A stretch of DNA of 64,000 bases, from the NCBI GenBank assembly GCA_964490765.1, contig CAZBDV010000009.1:1-64000 (forward strand), written 5' to 3'. A program made the translations under genes and the position numbers. The notes below the pieces were generated by a model, which had not been told where the DNA came from, made no database searches, and saw nothing but the letters and a program-made list of their open reading frames with translations. The stretch is from CAZBDV01 sp964490765. GTDB taxonomy: Bacteria > Cloacimonadota > Cloacimonadia > Cloacimonadales > JAJBBL01. Positions 17,456 through 27,809 of the stretch are shown one piece after another. Every line of letters begins with the position of its first letter. Position 1 is the stretch's first letter.

Positions 17456-18748
17456 ATGGAAATACTTGCTCCCGCCGGAGATTGGGATAAATTACGATAT
17501 GCTGTCGCTTATGGAGCTGATGCTGTCTATGCTGCCGGCAAACATTTCGGACTCAGGGCAAAAGCGGGTAATTTTAACCGTGAAGAGCTGAGAACAGCAG
17601 TTCAATACTGCCATGAACGAGATAAGAAGATTTACATTACAGTCAACATCTTCGCGCATAATGAAGATATCGCCCAATTAACACCCTATATCGAATTTCT
17701 CCGTGACATAGCTGTCGATGCACTGATCATCTCCGATCCAGGGGTAATTGCTCTTGTAAGAGAGATCGCACCGGAGATACCCATCCATCTGAGCACACAG
17801 GCCAATACCACATCATGGAAGAGTGCAGAATTCTGGGCCAGACAGGGAGTGAAACGAATCATCCTTGCCCGGGAATTATCCTTCAAAGAGATCAATGATA
17901 TAATCCGGGCCGTACCAGAACTCGAATTCGAGATATTTGTTCACGGGGCGATGTGTATCTCATATTCAGGACGTTGTCTTTTAAGTGCTTTCCTTAACAA
18001 CCGTTCTGCCAACCGGGGACTCTGTACCCAGACCTGTCGTTGGAAATTCCACCTGATGGAAGAATCGCGGCCTGGTCAGTACTTCCCGATAGAAGAAGAT
18101 GAGAGGGGAGCATATATACTCAATTCACGGGATCTCTCCCTTTTTGACCATCTCCCGGAGATCATTGATTCTTCAATAACCTCTCTGAAGATAGAGGGGA
18201 GAATGAAGAGCCCTTATTATGTAGCCAATACAACAAGAGTATATAAGACAGCTGTAAAACTCGTGAAAGAGGGAAAGACTATACCACCTGCTCTAAAAGA
18301 GGAGCTCGACAGGATCAGTCACAGGCAGTATACTACCGGGTTCTTTTCCCCTCAGGAGACAGAGACCCAGTATTATGAATCTTCCAGTTATATCCGTAAC
18401 TATCAGTACCTGGGTGAAATTCTGGAGAGTGAAACCTGGTTGAAAGAGAGTGACGGCCAGCCAGTAAAAAGATATTATAAAGCTTTGGTAAACGTAAAAT
18501 CTAAGTTCGCTCGCAACGAGGAGATTGAGATCGTTTTCCCCGATTACAGAGAGGATTTGATTTTATCGGTTGACGAGATTTACTCTCCTGAAGATGAATT
18601 GCTGGAAGAGACAAAACCGAATAGTACCGTTATTCTGTTATGGAATGAATCTAACTGCCGTTATCTCCATAAAGAGTTACGTGAAAAGGGGAAAGAAGAG
18701 AAATATGAACTGGCTCAATACGCTATTTTACGTAAGAAGATCGTCTAA
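17456..18748 (+). CDS. peptidase U32 family protein (TrhP/YegQ-like)
   Basis: About 430 residues. The N-terminus (EILAPAGDWDKLRYAVAYGADAVY, broken here) and the U32 signature around 165-180 (HGAMCISYSGRCLLS) are diagnostic. Four Cys residues (in MC..., RC..., LC... and TC) form the set that binds an Fe-S cluster in UbiU/UbiV and is essential in TrhP and RlhA. TrhP-type members act in prephenate-dependent 5-hydroxyuridine formation at tRNA position 34; a true protease role is unlikely. I chose the ATG at 17456 because AAGGAAGAG precedes it; the frame opens at a GTG at 17432. The next gene overlaps its 3' end. Confidence 0.9.
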   Translation: MEILAPAGDWDKLRYAVAYGADAVYAAGKHFGLRAKAGNFNREELRTAVQYCHERDKKIYITVNIFAHNEDIAQLTPYIEFLRDIAVDALIISDPGVIALVREIAPEIPIHLSTQANTTSWKSAEFWARQGVKRIILARELSFKEINDIIRAVPELEFEIFVHGAMCISYSGRCLLSAFLNNRSANRGLCTQTCRWKFHLMEESRPGQYFPIEEDERGAYILNSRDLSLFDHLPEIIDSSITSLKIEGRMKSPYYVANTTRVYKTAVKLVKEGKTIPPALKEELDRISHRQYTTGFFSPQETETQYYESSSYIRNYQYLGEILESETWLKESDGQPVKRYYKALVNVKSKFARNEEIEIVFPDYREDLILSVDEIYSPEDELLEETKPNSTVILLWNESNCRYLHKELREKGKEEKYELAQYAILRKKIV

Positions 18749-19781
18749 ACTATTATCGTTTAATAGACTCTTTACTACCTCGATCTTTATTCTGCTCCTC
18801 TATACTATCAATGCCAATCCCTCACTAGCCGGTCAGCCTCACTGGCTTGACGAGATCGAGCAACACTATCTTGCCGGTAACTGGACAATGATCGAGACAA
18901 TTCTCAATGCCAATCAACCCGTAAACGATCTGGAGAGAGCCGGACATTACTACTACAGAGCAAGAATAGCACTGGAGAGCGAGGAGATCATACCTCTCCT
19001 TGAGGAAGCGGTTAATATCGCTCCGGATCTGATATATGGCCAGAGAGCCCTCGTAGAACTGGCCAACCTCTACAGTTTGGAGAGAAATTACAATAAGAGC
19101 CTTGACTATCTTCTGCAGTTGAGTCCGCAGTTGATCTCAGAACGTGACTATCTTCTCGCTTCAGTCTACCTGAAGATAGAACGGTATCCAGAAGCGATAA
19201 GAGCTGCTCAGGATTTCATAGCAATCACTAAAGACAGTATCAAACGAGAACTCGCATACATGATAATAGTCGAGGCCTATCTGCTCAACAATCAATTTAA
19301 CCTGGCACTGATGAATCTCGAAACGATGAGAAATCAAGACTTTATTAAGAACCATCATGCAAGTGTAGATTATAAAGAGGCTTACTGCCTGGAGATGATC
19401 GGTGAAAGGACCAGGGCAGTTAACAAATACAACCAGGTAATAACAGGCTATCCCTATTCTGAATATGCCTTCAGAGCAGAGAAGAGACTCTATGAAGTCC
19501 TTCTTACCACTCCGGAATATAAAAGTACTGAAGTTACAACCCCGAGTGCGCTCAATTACTATGTTCAGGTCAATGCCTTTTCGGTCGAGAGAAATGCTAA
19601 TTCCCATTCTGAACATCTGAGAGGTTTGGGCTTCGAGAACAGGATTATCAAGACTATCAGAGCCGATCAGACAATGTATCTAGTCGCTGTAGGACCGTTC
19701 GGTACGGAAGAAGCTGCCCGATCCATGCAGCAGGATATAAAGAACAATCTCAATTTAGACAGTTTTATCATCAGACACTAA
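18705..19781 (+). CDS. secreted TPR protein with C-terminal SPOR domain
   Basis: The likely start is the ATG at 18705, overlapping the U32 gene by 44 bp after a GAAGAG site; the frame opens further upstream inside that gene. The product is about 358 residues: a long-n-region signal peptide (hydrophobic core about 23-38, ending NPSLAG), several TPR-like helical repeats (about 45-270), and a SPOR-type domain (about 283-355, 'NYYVQVNAF...VAVGPFGTEEAARSMQQD', broken here). SPOR domains bind denuded peptidoglycan at division sites, and the TPR-SPOR arrangement resembles periplasmic division or envelope factors. It is followed 28 bp later by mutS. Confidence 0.75.
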   Translation: MNWLNTLFYVRRSSKLLSFNRLFTTSIFILLLYTINANPSLAGQPHWLDEIEQHYLAGNWTMIETILNANQPVNDLERAGHYYYRARIALESEEIIPLLEEAVNIAPDLIYGQRALVELANLYSLERNYNKSLDYLLQLSPQLISERDYLLASVYLKIERYPEAIRAAQDFIAITKDSIKRELAYMIIVEAYLLNNQFNLALMNLETMRNQDFIKNHHASVDYKEAYCLEMIGERTRAVNKYNQVITGYPYSEYAFRAEKRLYEVLLTTPEYKSTEVTTPSALNYYVQVNAFSVERNANSHSEHLRGLGFENRIIKTIRADQTMYLVAVGPFGTEEAARSMQQDIKNNLNLDSFIIRH

Positions 19782-19809
19782 CTAACTCAGCTGAGGACAA
19801 GAACGAGTA

Positions 19810-22461
19810 ATGCCGGAAACAAAGAAATCTAATAATGTCAAACTTACCCCCATGCTGAAACAGTTTACGAACATCAAGGAAAAACATCCCGATAAGATCA
19901 TACTCTTCCGGATGGGCGATTTTTACGAAACCTTCTTCGAAGATGCAGAAAAAGCGGCAAGGATACTCGGGATTACACTCACATCCAGGAATAAAAAGGA
20001 TGAAAATGCCATTCCACTCGCCGGATTTCCCTACCACAGCCTGAAAAATTATCTCGATAGACTGATCAAAAGTGGTGAAAAGGTAGTCATCTGCGAGCAG
20101 CTTGAAGACCCGAAAAAGGCAGTAGGATTAGTGAAACGTGATATTGTCGAGATCATCACACCGGGTGCTATCATCGATGAACATCTGATCGAACTGAAGG
20201 AACATAACTTTCTGGCGGCTTTATACATACCAGAGAAGAATCCCAGAATCGGTTACGCTACCCTCGATATCTCAACAGGAGATTTTAATTTTACCGAGTT
20301 TCATTGTGATCAGTTGAAAAACGAGATTCTACGCACAAAACCGAGAGAGATTATTGTCAGGGACGAAGTTACCCTGAATAGACTGAAAGAGATGAGGCTG
20401 GAATACAACCCGCTGCTCACTCTCTTCGATTCTTACTATTTTGAACCGGTAGAAGCAAAGGAGTTACTGAAAAAGGAGTTTGCAACCATCACACTGGAGG
20501 GATTTGCACCCTCCTCCCGTAATTCCGGATTAACTGCTGCAGGTGCTGCACTCGCCTATGTCCGTAATCTCAAGAATGATGATCTGAAACATATCAACTC
20601 ACTCCGTTATTATTCTCTCGAGAACTATATGCAGATCGATGAGATCTCCAGGCATAATCTGGAACTTCTGAAATCGATCCGTTACTCTACCCGGCAAGGT
20701 AGCCTGATTTCGATTATTGACCAGACAAAGACCGCTATGGGTTCCAGGCTGCTTACTGATTGGCTACTGAGACCGCTTCTCGATATTGAGGAGATTGAAA
20801 AACGACTCGATGCCGTCCAGCAATTCAAAGAAGAGATAATCAAGACAACAGAGATAAGAGATTTGCTAAAGAATATCGGAGACCTGAGTCGACTATTGAG
20901 TAAAATTGGTACTCTCCGTATCAATCCTCGCGAGATGATAGCCCTGAAGAATTACATCGAATCTGCTACAATAATTAAAGAGATCTTGCAGGATTTTTCG
21001 GATCCCTATGTAATCACAATAAGAGAGGGGATAGACGATTACTCATCGATAACCGGCCTGATAGAGAACAGCATCGTCGATCTCCCCCCTGTTCAGATTA
21101 CTGGTGGCGGTATTCTCCAGGATGGAGTAAATCCCGAACTCGACGAGCTCAGAGAGATGAGCAGGGAGGGTAAAGGATGGATTGCCCGTCTTGAAGACTC
21201 AGAACGGAAAAAGACCGGTATACCTTCACTGAAGGTCGGTTATAATAAGGTCTTCGGTTATTATCTGGAAGTAACCAACACACACAAAAGCAAGGTTCCT
21301 GAATACTACATCTGTAAACAGACACTGGTAAACAGTGAACGATATATCTCGCCTCAATTAAAAGAATACGAAGCTAAAGTACTCGGAGCAGAAGAGAGAA
21401 TCAAGAGCCTGGAATACGAACTATTTCAGGAAATACGAGAAAAACTACTGCTGCAACTACCACTGATAAAGCAGTATGTAGAGAAGATCGCTCTGCTTGA
21501 TACTCTGACCTCATTCGCCCATCTTGCTCATTACAATAACTATACCCGCCCCTCATTCAATAGAGAGGGGATAATGGAGATCAGAGATTCACGTCATCCG
21601 GTAATAGAGAAACTCCTAGCTGAAGAGAAGTTCATACCTAACGATGTTACACTCGACAACGAAGAAAATAAGATCATCCTGATCACTGGTCCCAATATGG
21701 CAGGTAAGTCAACATATCTCCGCCAGGTGGGGCTGCAGGCTATCCTGGCTCAGATGGGCAGTTTCATTCCTGCCGGATCGGCAAATATGCCTCTGTTCGA
21801 TAAGATCTTTACCCGGGTTGGAGCGTCAGATAATCTAGCTATGGGACAGAGTACCTTTCTAGTTGAGATGATCGAAACTGCCAATATTCTCAATACTGCC
21901 ACTCCCCAATCGTTGATCCTGCTCGATGAGATCGGAAGGGGCACGAGCACTTTCGACGGTTTGAGCCTTGCCTGGGCAATAGTAGAATACATCAGCAACC
22001 AGAAAAAAATCAATGCCAAAACACTCTTTGCCACACATTATCACGAGTTGACCGATCTGGAAGAGATCTTACCCGGCGTGAAGAACTATAACATTGCTGT
22101 CAGGGAATGGAACGAAGAGATGATTTTCATCAGAAAGATCGAAAGAGGCGGTGCTGATAAGAGCTATGGAATTCAGGTGGCAAAACTGGCCGGAATTCCC
22201 GATAAAGTAATCAAGAGAGCTAAACAGATCCTTCATAACCTTGAGCAGCAGGAGTTAAGTCCCCAGGGCTTGACTGCAACAGTCAAAAGAGAGTTGAAGC
22301 GGGCAACCGACCAGATAGATATCTTCGAAGTCCTGATGCAGGAAAACGATAAAACAGAATCGATTTTGCAGGAGATACGGAACATTGACCTGAATAACCT
22401 CACCCCGCTGGAAGCCATGCAGTATCTGAAAGAGTTGCAGGAGAAACTCGAGAGCGAATGA
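19810..22461 (+). CDS. mutS: DNA mismatch repair protein MutS
   Basis: Mismatch-recognition ATPase of 883 residues, full length. The mismatch-wedge motif is F38-Y39-E40 (GDFYETF). The Walker A is GPNMAGKST near 637, followed by 'LLDEIGRGTSTFDG' (Walker B and signature) and 'FATHYHELT'. The C-terminal region has the short helical end for dimer or tetramer contacts. The last four bases overlap the following HAD gene (ATGA). MutL is not in the window. The ribosome-binding site is only modest. Confidence 0.98.
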   Translation: MPETKKSNNVKLTPMLKQFTNIKEKHPDKIILFRMGDFYETFFEDAEKAARILGITLTSRNKKDENAIPLAGFPYHSLKNYLDRLIKSGEKVVICEQLEDPKKAVGLVKRDIVEIITPGAIIDEHLIELKEHNFLAALYIPEKNPRIGYATLDISTGDFNFTEFHCDQLKNEILRTKPREIIVRDEVTLNRLKEMRLEYNPLLTLFDSYYFEPVEAKELLKKEFATITLEGFAPSSRNSGLTAAGAALAYVRNLKNDDLKHINSLRYYSLENYMQIDEISRHNLELLKSIRYSTRQGSLISIIDQTKTAMGSRLLTDWLLRPLLDIEEIEKRLDAVQQFKEEIIKTTEIRDLLKNIGDLSRLLSKIGTLRINPREMIALKNYIESATIIKEILQDFSDPYVITIREGIDDYSSITGLIENSIVDLPPVQITGGGILQDGVNPELDELREMSREGKGWIARLEDSERKKTGIPSLKVGYNKVFGYYLEVTNTHKSKVPEYYICKQTLVNSERYISPQLKEYEAKVLGAEERIKSLEYELFQEIREKLLLQLPLIKQYVEKIALLDTLTSFAHLAHYNNYTRPSFNREGIMEIRDSRHPVIEKLLAEEKFIPNDVTLDNEENKIILITGPNMAGKSTYLRQVGLQAILAQMGSFIPAGSANMPLFDKIFTRVGASDNLAMGQSTFLVEMIETANILNTATPQSLILLDEIGRGTSTFDGLSLAWAIVEYISNQKKINAKTLFATHYHELTDLEEILPGVKNYNIAVREWNEEMIFIRKIERGGADKSYGIQVAKLAGIPDKVIKRAKQILHNLEQQELSPQGLTATVKRELKRATDQIDIFEVLMQENDKTESILQEIRNIDLNNLTPLEAMQYLKELQEKLESE

Positions 22462-23258
22462 GAGAAGTAAAATATGATAAGAAGAGATCCGTTATAGGGA
22501 TCGACCTGCATGGTACTCTTCTGAATAGAGACTGGTCGGTTTCCGAAATCCTGCTTCCTGAATTGATCGATGCAGTAAACAGGGTTCGTTCGCAAGCCTA
22601 TATCTTTATCTGTAGCGGTAATGATTTCTGTTTCACCAGAGAGGTGTTGCCTGCCCCCCTCTTCAATATCATAGATGGCTATATCCTTGAAAACGGTTGT
22701 CTGTTTTCAGATGGGAATGAAGAGAGATTACTCGTTAACAGTAATCAGATCAAAATAATCAAGTTTTTGGAGAAGGAACTGCAGAAAATGGATCTGCCCG
22801 ACCTTCTCTTTTTTGCACATAGACGGGCTACTATAAGCCTCTTTACCAAAGATCACAGAGAGGGTAATCTACCCGACAACTTATTCGAGTATCTTGATAA
22901 TATCCTGCAGAAAAACCATCTAAAAAAAGAGATAACAATCACCCACTCTGATGTAGCGGTTGATATACTCCCTGCCGGAAACTCCAAGTTTAGCGGTATA
23001 TCTCGTGTTTGCCCGGAACAGAATATCATCGCTATTGCTGATTCCTGTAACGATTGGGAATTTCTTTACAGAGCTACTGAGAGCTTCCTTCCTCAGAATT
23101 GCAGCCCATATATCGTGAACAGATTCGAGAAAAGGGGATTCTCTATCCTGCCGGTTGAGGAATACAGGAAAAGTTTCGAAAAGAGAGTTTATAGAAGTAG
23201 TTACAGTTATACTGAAGGTGTTCTCGATATCTTAGTCAGACTGGCAGATTCTCTCTGA
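22458..23258 (+). CDS. HAD-superfamily phosphatase, Cof/type IIB-like, altered motif I
   Basis: A 266-residue HAD hydrolase. Motif I is D16-L-H18-G-T, so the nucleophile Asp is present but the second Asp, normally the general acid/base, is His. Later motifs are the conserved Lys (GNSKFSG) and motif IV 'IADSCNDWEF' in place of the usual GDSxND. Cap topology (about 85-190) fits type C2 (IIB), as in sugar-phosphate, phosphoglycolate or mannosyl-3-phosphoglycerate phosphatases. It is translationally coupled to mutS through ATGA overlap, although no functional link is known. The substrate is unknown. Confidence 0.82.
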   Translation: MREVKYDKKRSVIGIDLHGTLLNRDWSVSEILLPELIDAVNRVRSQAYIFICSGNDFCFTREVLPAPLFNIIDGYILENGCLFSDGNEERLLVNSNQIKIIKFLEKELQKMDLPDLLFFAHRRATISLFTKDHREGNLPDNLFEYLDNILQKNHLKKEITITHSDVAVDILPAGNSKFSGISRVCPEQNIIAIADSCNDWEFLYRATESFLPQNCSPYIVNRFEKRGFSILPVEEYRKSFEKRVYRSSYSYTEGVLDILVRLADSL

Positions 23259-23300
23259 ATACTTGACTACAGAAGGAAGAACAGACGAATACCAGTTACC

Positions 23301-23340
23301 TGAAATAAAAAACCGTTCCTGATAGAGACACAGGAACGGT
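23301..23340 (-). terminator. rho-independent terminator
   Basis: A perfect 10-bp stem (23312-23321 with 23331-23340) and a 9-nt loop are followed on the minus strand by TTTTTTATTTCA. It ends the gene at 23378-24193. On the plus strand there is no T-run, so it would only weakly serve the mutS-HAD operon converging from the left. Confidence 0.9.
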
Positions 23341-23377
23341 CGTGAAAGATCAATCTCTCTTTAACCTGAAGATTAGT

Positions 23378-24193
23378 TTATCTGAATGTCTTCTTGATCG
23401 TGTCAGTAAGATTATATAACTCCCTGACAGCTTCCTCCGAGTAGACATTCTCCTCGGCATAAATTATATCTCTGATCTGATGATATAATTCATTAGAAAG
23501 GGCATAATACTCCTGCTCATGCAGGTGTTCATCCCTCACATGTTCGAGATTGTTGATCAGGGAATTAAGTATCCCTTTCTGATCAATAATACTACTCTTT
23601 TCACGGTTATAATTATTAGTTAGCAGATAAGCTGTTCTATTCAATCCCTGTGTCCAGCCACCTAACTGCATCATGGTGAAAAGATCGTATTGCCTGCTCT
23701 CATATAATGAGAGCTCTACCTCTTCCCGATAGCGCTCCAGTGAGTCTATAAGCATATCCCAATCTCCACTCTCTACCATGCGGTGCAGTTCCTCCCCGAG
23801 TTTGAGAATCTCTTCACTCAATCCGAGAAACCTGGCATAATTAATCATCAATGAAGCAATCTGGTTAAGCTTTTCACTGTTTCTCCCTTTGGTCGCCATA
23901 ATAGCATCCGCGGTATTGACACCCAGAGCAAAAGCTACCTGATATACCTCTTCATCTACTTTAAAGACCTCCCTCTCCAGAGCCATATCGAAATCTCTGA
24001 TATCGAGATAATCTAAGGCAGAGAACATCTGGTTGAACGAAGGGAGAGGAGCAAAATAGAACTCAGGTTCTCTCTCCTGTCTCTCCATCTGGATCTCCTG
24101 TCGTTCGGCTATATTACTCTGGCCAGAAACCAGACTGTAAGAGGTGAGTAACAGAACAATAAACCCCGAAAATATTATCTTCTTTGCAAACAT
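23378..24193 (-). CDS. secreted helical protein of unknown function
   Basis: About 271 residues with a signal peptide (MFAKKIIFSGF...SLVSG, cleavage near 24) followed by Gln/Glu/Arg-rich sequence and a mostly alpha-helical domain. I know no family for it. The start at 24193 follows AAGGAGG; the frame runs upstream to 24256 without such support. It is monocistronic, with a strong terminator behind it. Predicted periplasmic or surface location. Confidence 0.7.
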   Translation of the reverse strand: MFAKKIIFSGFIVLLLTSYSLVSGQSNIAERQEIQMERQEREPEFYFAPLPSFNQMFSALDYLDIRDFDMALEREVFKVDEEVYQVAFALGVNTADAIMATKGRNSEKLNQIASLMINYARFLGLSEEILKLGEELHRMVESGDWDMLIDSLERYREEVELSLYESRQYDLFTMMQLGGWTQGLNRTAYLLTNNYNREKSSIIDQKGILNSLINNLEHVRDEHLHEQEYYALSNELYHQIRDIIYAEENVYSEEAVRELYNLTDTIKKTFR

Positions 24194-24443
24194 CTTTTCC
24201 TCCTTAATATGCTTGGCTATAGCTATATATCGCCATCCGGAATAAATCTGAATCATTTACCCTCTTTTCTCATTCCGGACCACTAAGATATCCTTAATAT
24301 TATCATAATCTATTCTGATGACTGCTAATGTCAATCTTTTTTTCTCCTGACAATATAGACTATTTCAGGCTATAATAGATAACATAACAGGAAGATCTGA
24401 TGCTAAATTCTTTCACTCTAATGGCTCAAGCTATTCACTCTGT

Positions 24444-27400
24444 TCAGATTACAGCTCCCTGTTTCTCTTTGAAGAAGTATTTCAATTTTATCAGAGTTAA
24501 GAAATTAAGAATAAAGGCATAGAGAAAGAGGATTACTAGATTGATATTGTAGGTTCTGAAGACCTTGCCCCCAACCATTTTGCGACTGGAAAGAAAGACA
24601 TTCCTTCTATGGTTCAGAAATCTTCCATCCATCAGATCAACCGCAACACCAATATCGTAGTTAGTATACCGTTCCCTCGGATACTTTCTTGCCACCTCTC
24701 CCCTCTTCCTGTAAACGTCGCTCAGAGTAGTGTCATACTCCTGTTCATCTATCTCTCCTGCACGAAACTCTTTACGGAGTTGTACCAATTTGTCATCAAG
24801 CTTCTGTATCCTCTTCTCATAGCTATTCAACCTTGCCTGGGCAGTAAACAGACCTTCGAACAACCATCTGGAAGGGATAACCTGAACAACCTCCGGTATG
24901 GAACTCGTCTTTCTAATCGTAATGTGAGGATTCATATGTTCATAGAGAATGATTGCACCACCAAAGATTATCTGCGGTATAAGAATCAGGGGAAGAATAT
25001 TGATTATTGCCCGTCTATTGTTTAAAAACGAGGAGATGAGCAGACCAAGAGAGTAGCCAATCAGACCGGCAAAGAAGAAGTAGATGACATTGACGAACAT
25101 CAAGCCGGGTAACTTCAGAATAAAGATACTAACCAGATAATAGAGAAGAACCTGAAGAAGTGTAAAGAGTGAAAGGGCAATGATCTTGGAAGAAAGAAAG
25201 TAGGAGATCTTCAGATTGAGCACTTTCTCCCGTTGAATCGTCTTCCGTTCTCCCATTATCTCTTCGATACTGTTAGAGAGGCCAAGAAAGATAAAGACTA
25301 TCAGAGAGACAAAGAGATAGGTGGAAATATTAGCGTTATGGTGATAGCTATATCCATCGGTACCAATTGAAGTTCTGAGTATAAAAGATATTACAAAGCC
25401 AAGTAGAGGTGCCTGGGCAAAGGTAATAAAGATATTCATCCTGTTACGTAATTTCATTAAGATATTACGCTTTAGATAGGTTATGAACTGTGATAGATGT
25501 CCAGAAAGAGTGAGCTTTTTTCGTGATACCTCCCTCTTGGAGACAATATTCTTTATCTGTGGTTCTTCAACACTGATAAGTTCGAAGAATTGTTTCCGCT
25601 TGTACTTGTCTCTCCAGTAATTAGGAGAAAATTTACGTCGGGGAACGAGATTCTGGTCAACCTGTTCATAAACCTTCTGGTTCATCTCATTGTAGATGGG
25701 ATAATCAATTATATCCTGAAAAAAGTCGGGCATTTTCAGCTGTCTCTTTTTTTCTATCTCCTCTCTCCGGTATTTTATCTGCTCCAGTTCGAGATCGAAA
25801 TAGGTGAATACATTATCGGTAGCACCAAAAAACACAGGTTTACCACCCCTGTCCATAACAAGAACTTTATCGATCTTTTCGAATATGTTCGGGCTCGGCT
25901 GATGGATGGTAATGATAACGATCTTCCCCTGATCAGAGTAATTTTTAAGTATCTCAAAGATCTGTTCCGAATCTGTAGTAGAGAGTCCGGTAGTTGGCTC
26001 GTCACAGATAATTAATGTCGGTTCGAATAGTAGCTCCAGTGCAATATTGAGTCTTTTCCTCTCTCCACCACTTAGTAAGCTGGAGTTAATATCACCTACC
26101 CGGGTTTTTCGTCTGTGAGTAAGATTCATCTGGGTCAGGATACCGATAACCTTCCTGTCGAGAACATCCCTCGAAATACGAGGAAGGATCAGCTTGCCAC
26201 GGTAGTAGAGATTCTCATAGACTGTCAGATTGGGGAAGAGTAGGTCTTCCTGAGGTACGTATCCTATATGCTTGGCATAGAAATAGAGGTTCTCATAGAG
26301 ATTCTCGTTATTGATGAACACCCTGCCGAACCGGGGTATTATGTCAGCACTAATCGTCTTCAAGAGTGTGGATTTACCGCAGCCACTCTTGCCCATTATT
26401 GCCAGGATTTCACCCTTTTCAGCATTGAATGATATTCCGTCGAGAGCAAGGGTTCCATCCTGAAAATAGTGCTTGATATCAACGCTTCTGATCTGTTCTA
26501 TCTCGAACGGAATGATGACAATATCGAAGTAATTATTGATGATAAACTGCTCTGAGAAGAAACTCCGTTGCCATGACTTTTTGACACACGCTCTATCCGT
26601 TTCACCTCTCTGGCAGAATTCTGTATTGTTCAGAGTTAGAATGTCTCTGTTAAGATGATACTTGACCTTACTGTTTACTGGTTCATTATTTAGCAGGAGT
26701 TCCCACCCCTTCTTAACGTTGTCGATGAAAAGTTCATTGTTCTCGATTCCTATTGATACAATCGTATAGGGTGTCTCTTCCTGGCTTGTAGTTAGATAGT
26801 TATGCCGGTAATTAATATAGAGGCTCTGAGGATATAATACTTCGGTGCCGATATTTTCCCGTTCTTCTATTACATTCAGCATGGTGAAAGGTTGATAACC
26901 CTTGATCTGGAGAGTATCATCGAACCTTAAGTCTACCTCCCGGTTATAGGGAAGCTCTCTCCCATTCCGAAATACGGTACCGCTGTTAAGTATAATAGAA
27001 TATGAGTTATGATCATTGATCAGTTTAAAATCGTAATCTCTTTTCTTGAAATCGATAATATCATAGAGCTTACGGGCTTTGAAGATTTTTAATAGATGTC
27101 GGTAATTGAACTGCACATTCCCAACCATCAGAATAGCATCTCTGGAAAGATAATAGAGCTGATTGGGGAGTAGAAGCTTACCGTTAACATAGCTGGAGGG
27201 ATTGCTGCTCGACCCGATGAAGATATAGTCGTCGATAACCATCATCAGTAACTCATTGTTGGCGATCTTCTTATCTTGAAATCTTATGTGGCAATTCTCA
27301 CTGGTACCGAAAAGCAGATAATCCTGAAAAACAGCTCTGTTGGTATGCCCAATATAACGAAATCCACCAATGGAGACAATCTCCTGTGAATCTGAGCCTA

Positions 27401-27809
27401 TCGTCTCCATCAGCTTGATGAAATTATCGGTTTCGACATTAAGCTTCCGGGCCAGGTCGAGGATTTTAGTTATCTCAGAAGTGGTAAAATCCCTGTCAGC
27501 ATTGGCTAGAATCATAAGACTGAGCAGCAACCTCAATTTATCGAGTGTTATTAGGTTCCTGTTGAGGTAACTTACCACCTCATCCATAGTATATTTTTCT
27601 TGAGATAGTTTCCTGATCTTCTCTTCCCACGAGATATTCTCGTCATAGAAGGGTGTTTCCAGAAGAGAATAGAGCATGTTAGTCTCATATAAACTGATCT
27701 CCACATCCGATTTGACAAGAATGATGTAGAGACGAGCAATCATATCGATTATCTTCATTCTTTGAGTTTTAGTCAATTCTCTGCCGTTGTGATTACCTTT
27801 TCTTGTCAT
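24444..27809 (-). CDS. TerB-like/FHA-like/ABCG-type ABC transporter fusion
   Basis: A 1121-residue multidomain protein. Residues about 15-135 form a helical domain like TerB/DjlA ('LVKSDVEISLYE', 'ANADRDFTTSE'). Residues about 145-400 are beta-rich with FHA-like strands ('RAVFQDYLLFGTSENCHI', 'SSSNPSSYVNGKLLL'), possibly two or three copies. The ABC ATPase (about 440-660) has Walker A GKSGCGKST at 473-481, signature LSGGERKRL near 579, Walker B 'LIICDEPTTGLS' and H-loop ITIHQPS. A charged linker leads to an ABC-2/ABCG membrane domain (about 790-1110, six hydrophobic segments) interrupted by a helical, charged external loop near 960-1040. FHA domains bind phospho-Thr, so activity may be tied to Ser/Thr kinases. 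Substrate unknown. Confidence 0.85.
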   Translation of the reverse strand: MTRKGNHNGRELTKTQRMKIIDMIARLYIILVKSDVEISLYETNMLYSLLETPFYDENISWEEKIRKLSQEKYTMDEVVSYLNRNLITLDKLRLLLSLMILANADRDFTTSEITKILDLARKLNVETDNFIKLMETIGSDSQEIVSIGGFRYIGHTNRAVFQDYLLFGTSENCHIRFQDKKIANNELLMMVIDDYIFIGSSSNPSSYVNGKLLLPNQLYYLSRDAILMVGNVQFNYRHLLKIFKARKLYDIIDFKKRDYDFKLINDHNSYSIILNSGTVFRNGRELPYNREVDLRFDDTLQIKGYQPFTMLNVIEERENIGTEVLYPQSLYINYRHNYLTTSQEETPYTIVSIGIENNELFIDNVKKGWELLLNNEPVNSKVKYHLNRDILTLNNTEFCQRGETDRACVKKSWQRSFFSEQFIINNYFDIVIIPFEIEQIRSVDIKHYFQDGTLALDGISFNAEKGEILAIMGKSGCGKSTLLKTISADIIPRFGRVFINNENLYENLYFYAKHIGYVPQEDLLFPNLTVYENLYYRGKLILPRISRDVLDRKVIGILTQMNLTHRRKTRVGDINSSLLSGGERKRLNIALELLFEPTLIICDEPTTGLSTTDSEQIFEILKNYSDQGKIVIITIHQPSPNIFEKIDKVLVMDRGGKPVFFGATDNVFTYFDLELEQIKYRREEIEKKRQLKMPDFFQDIIDYPIYNEMNQKVYEQVDQNLVPRRKFSPNYWRDKYKRKQFFELISVEEPQIKNIVSKREVSRKKLTLSGHLSQFITYLKRNILMKLRNRMNIFITFAQAPLLGFVISFILRTSIGTDGYSYHHNANISTYLFVSLIVFIFLGLSNSIEEIMGERKTIQREKVLNLKISYFLSSKIIALSLFTLLQVLLYYLVSIFILKLPGLMFVNVIYFFFAGLIGYSLGLLISSFLNNRRAIINILPLILIPQIIFGGAIILYEHMNPHITIRKTSSIPEVVQVIPSRWLFEGLFTAQARLNSYEKRIQKLDDKLVQLRKEFRAGEIDEQEYDTTLSDVYRKRGEVARKYPRERYTNYDIGVAVDLMDGRFLNHRRNVFLSSRKMVGGKVFRTYNINLVILFLYAFILNFLTLIKLKYFFKEKQGAVI

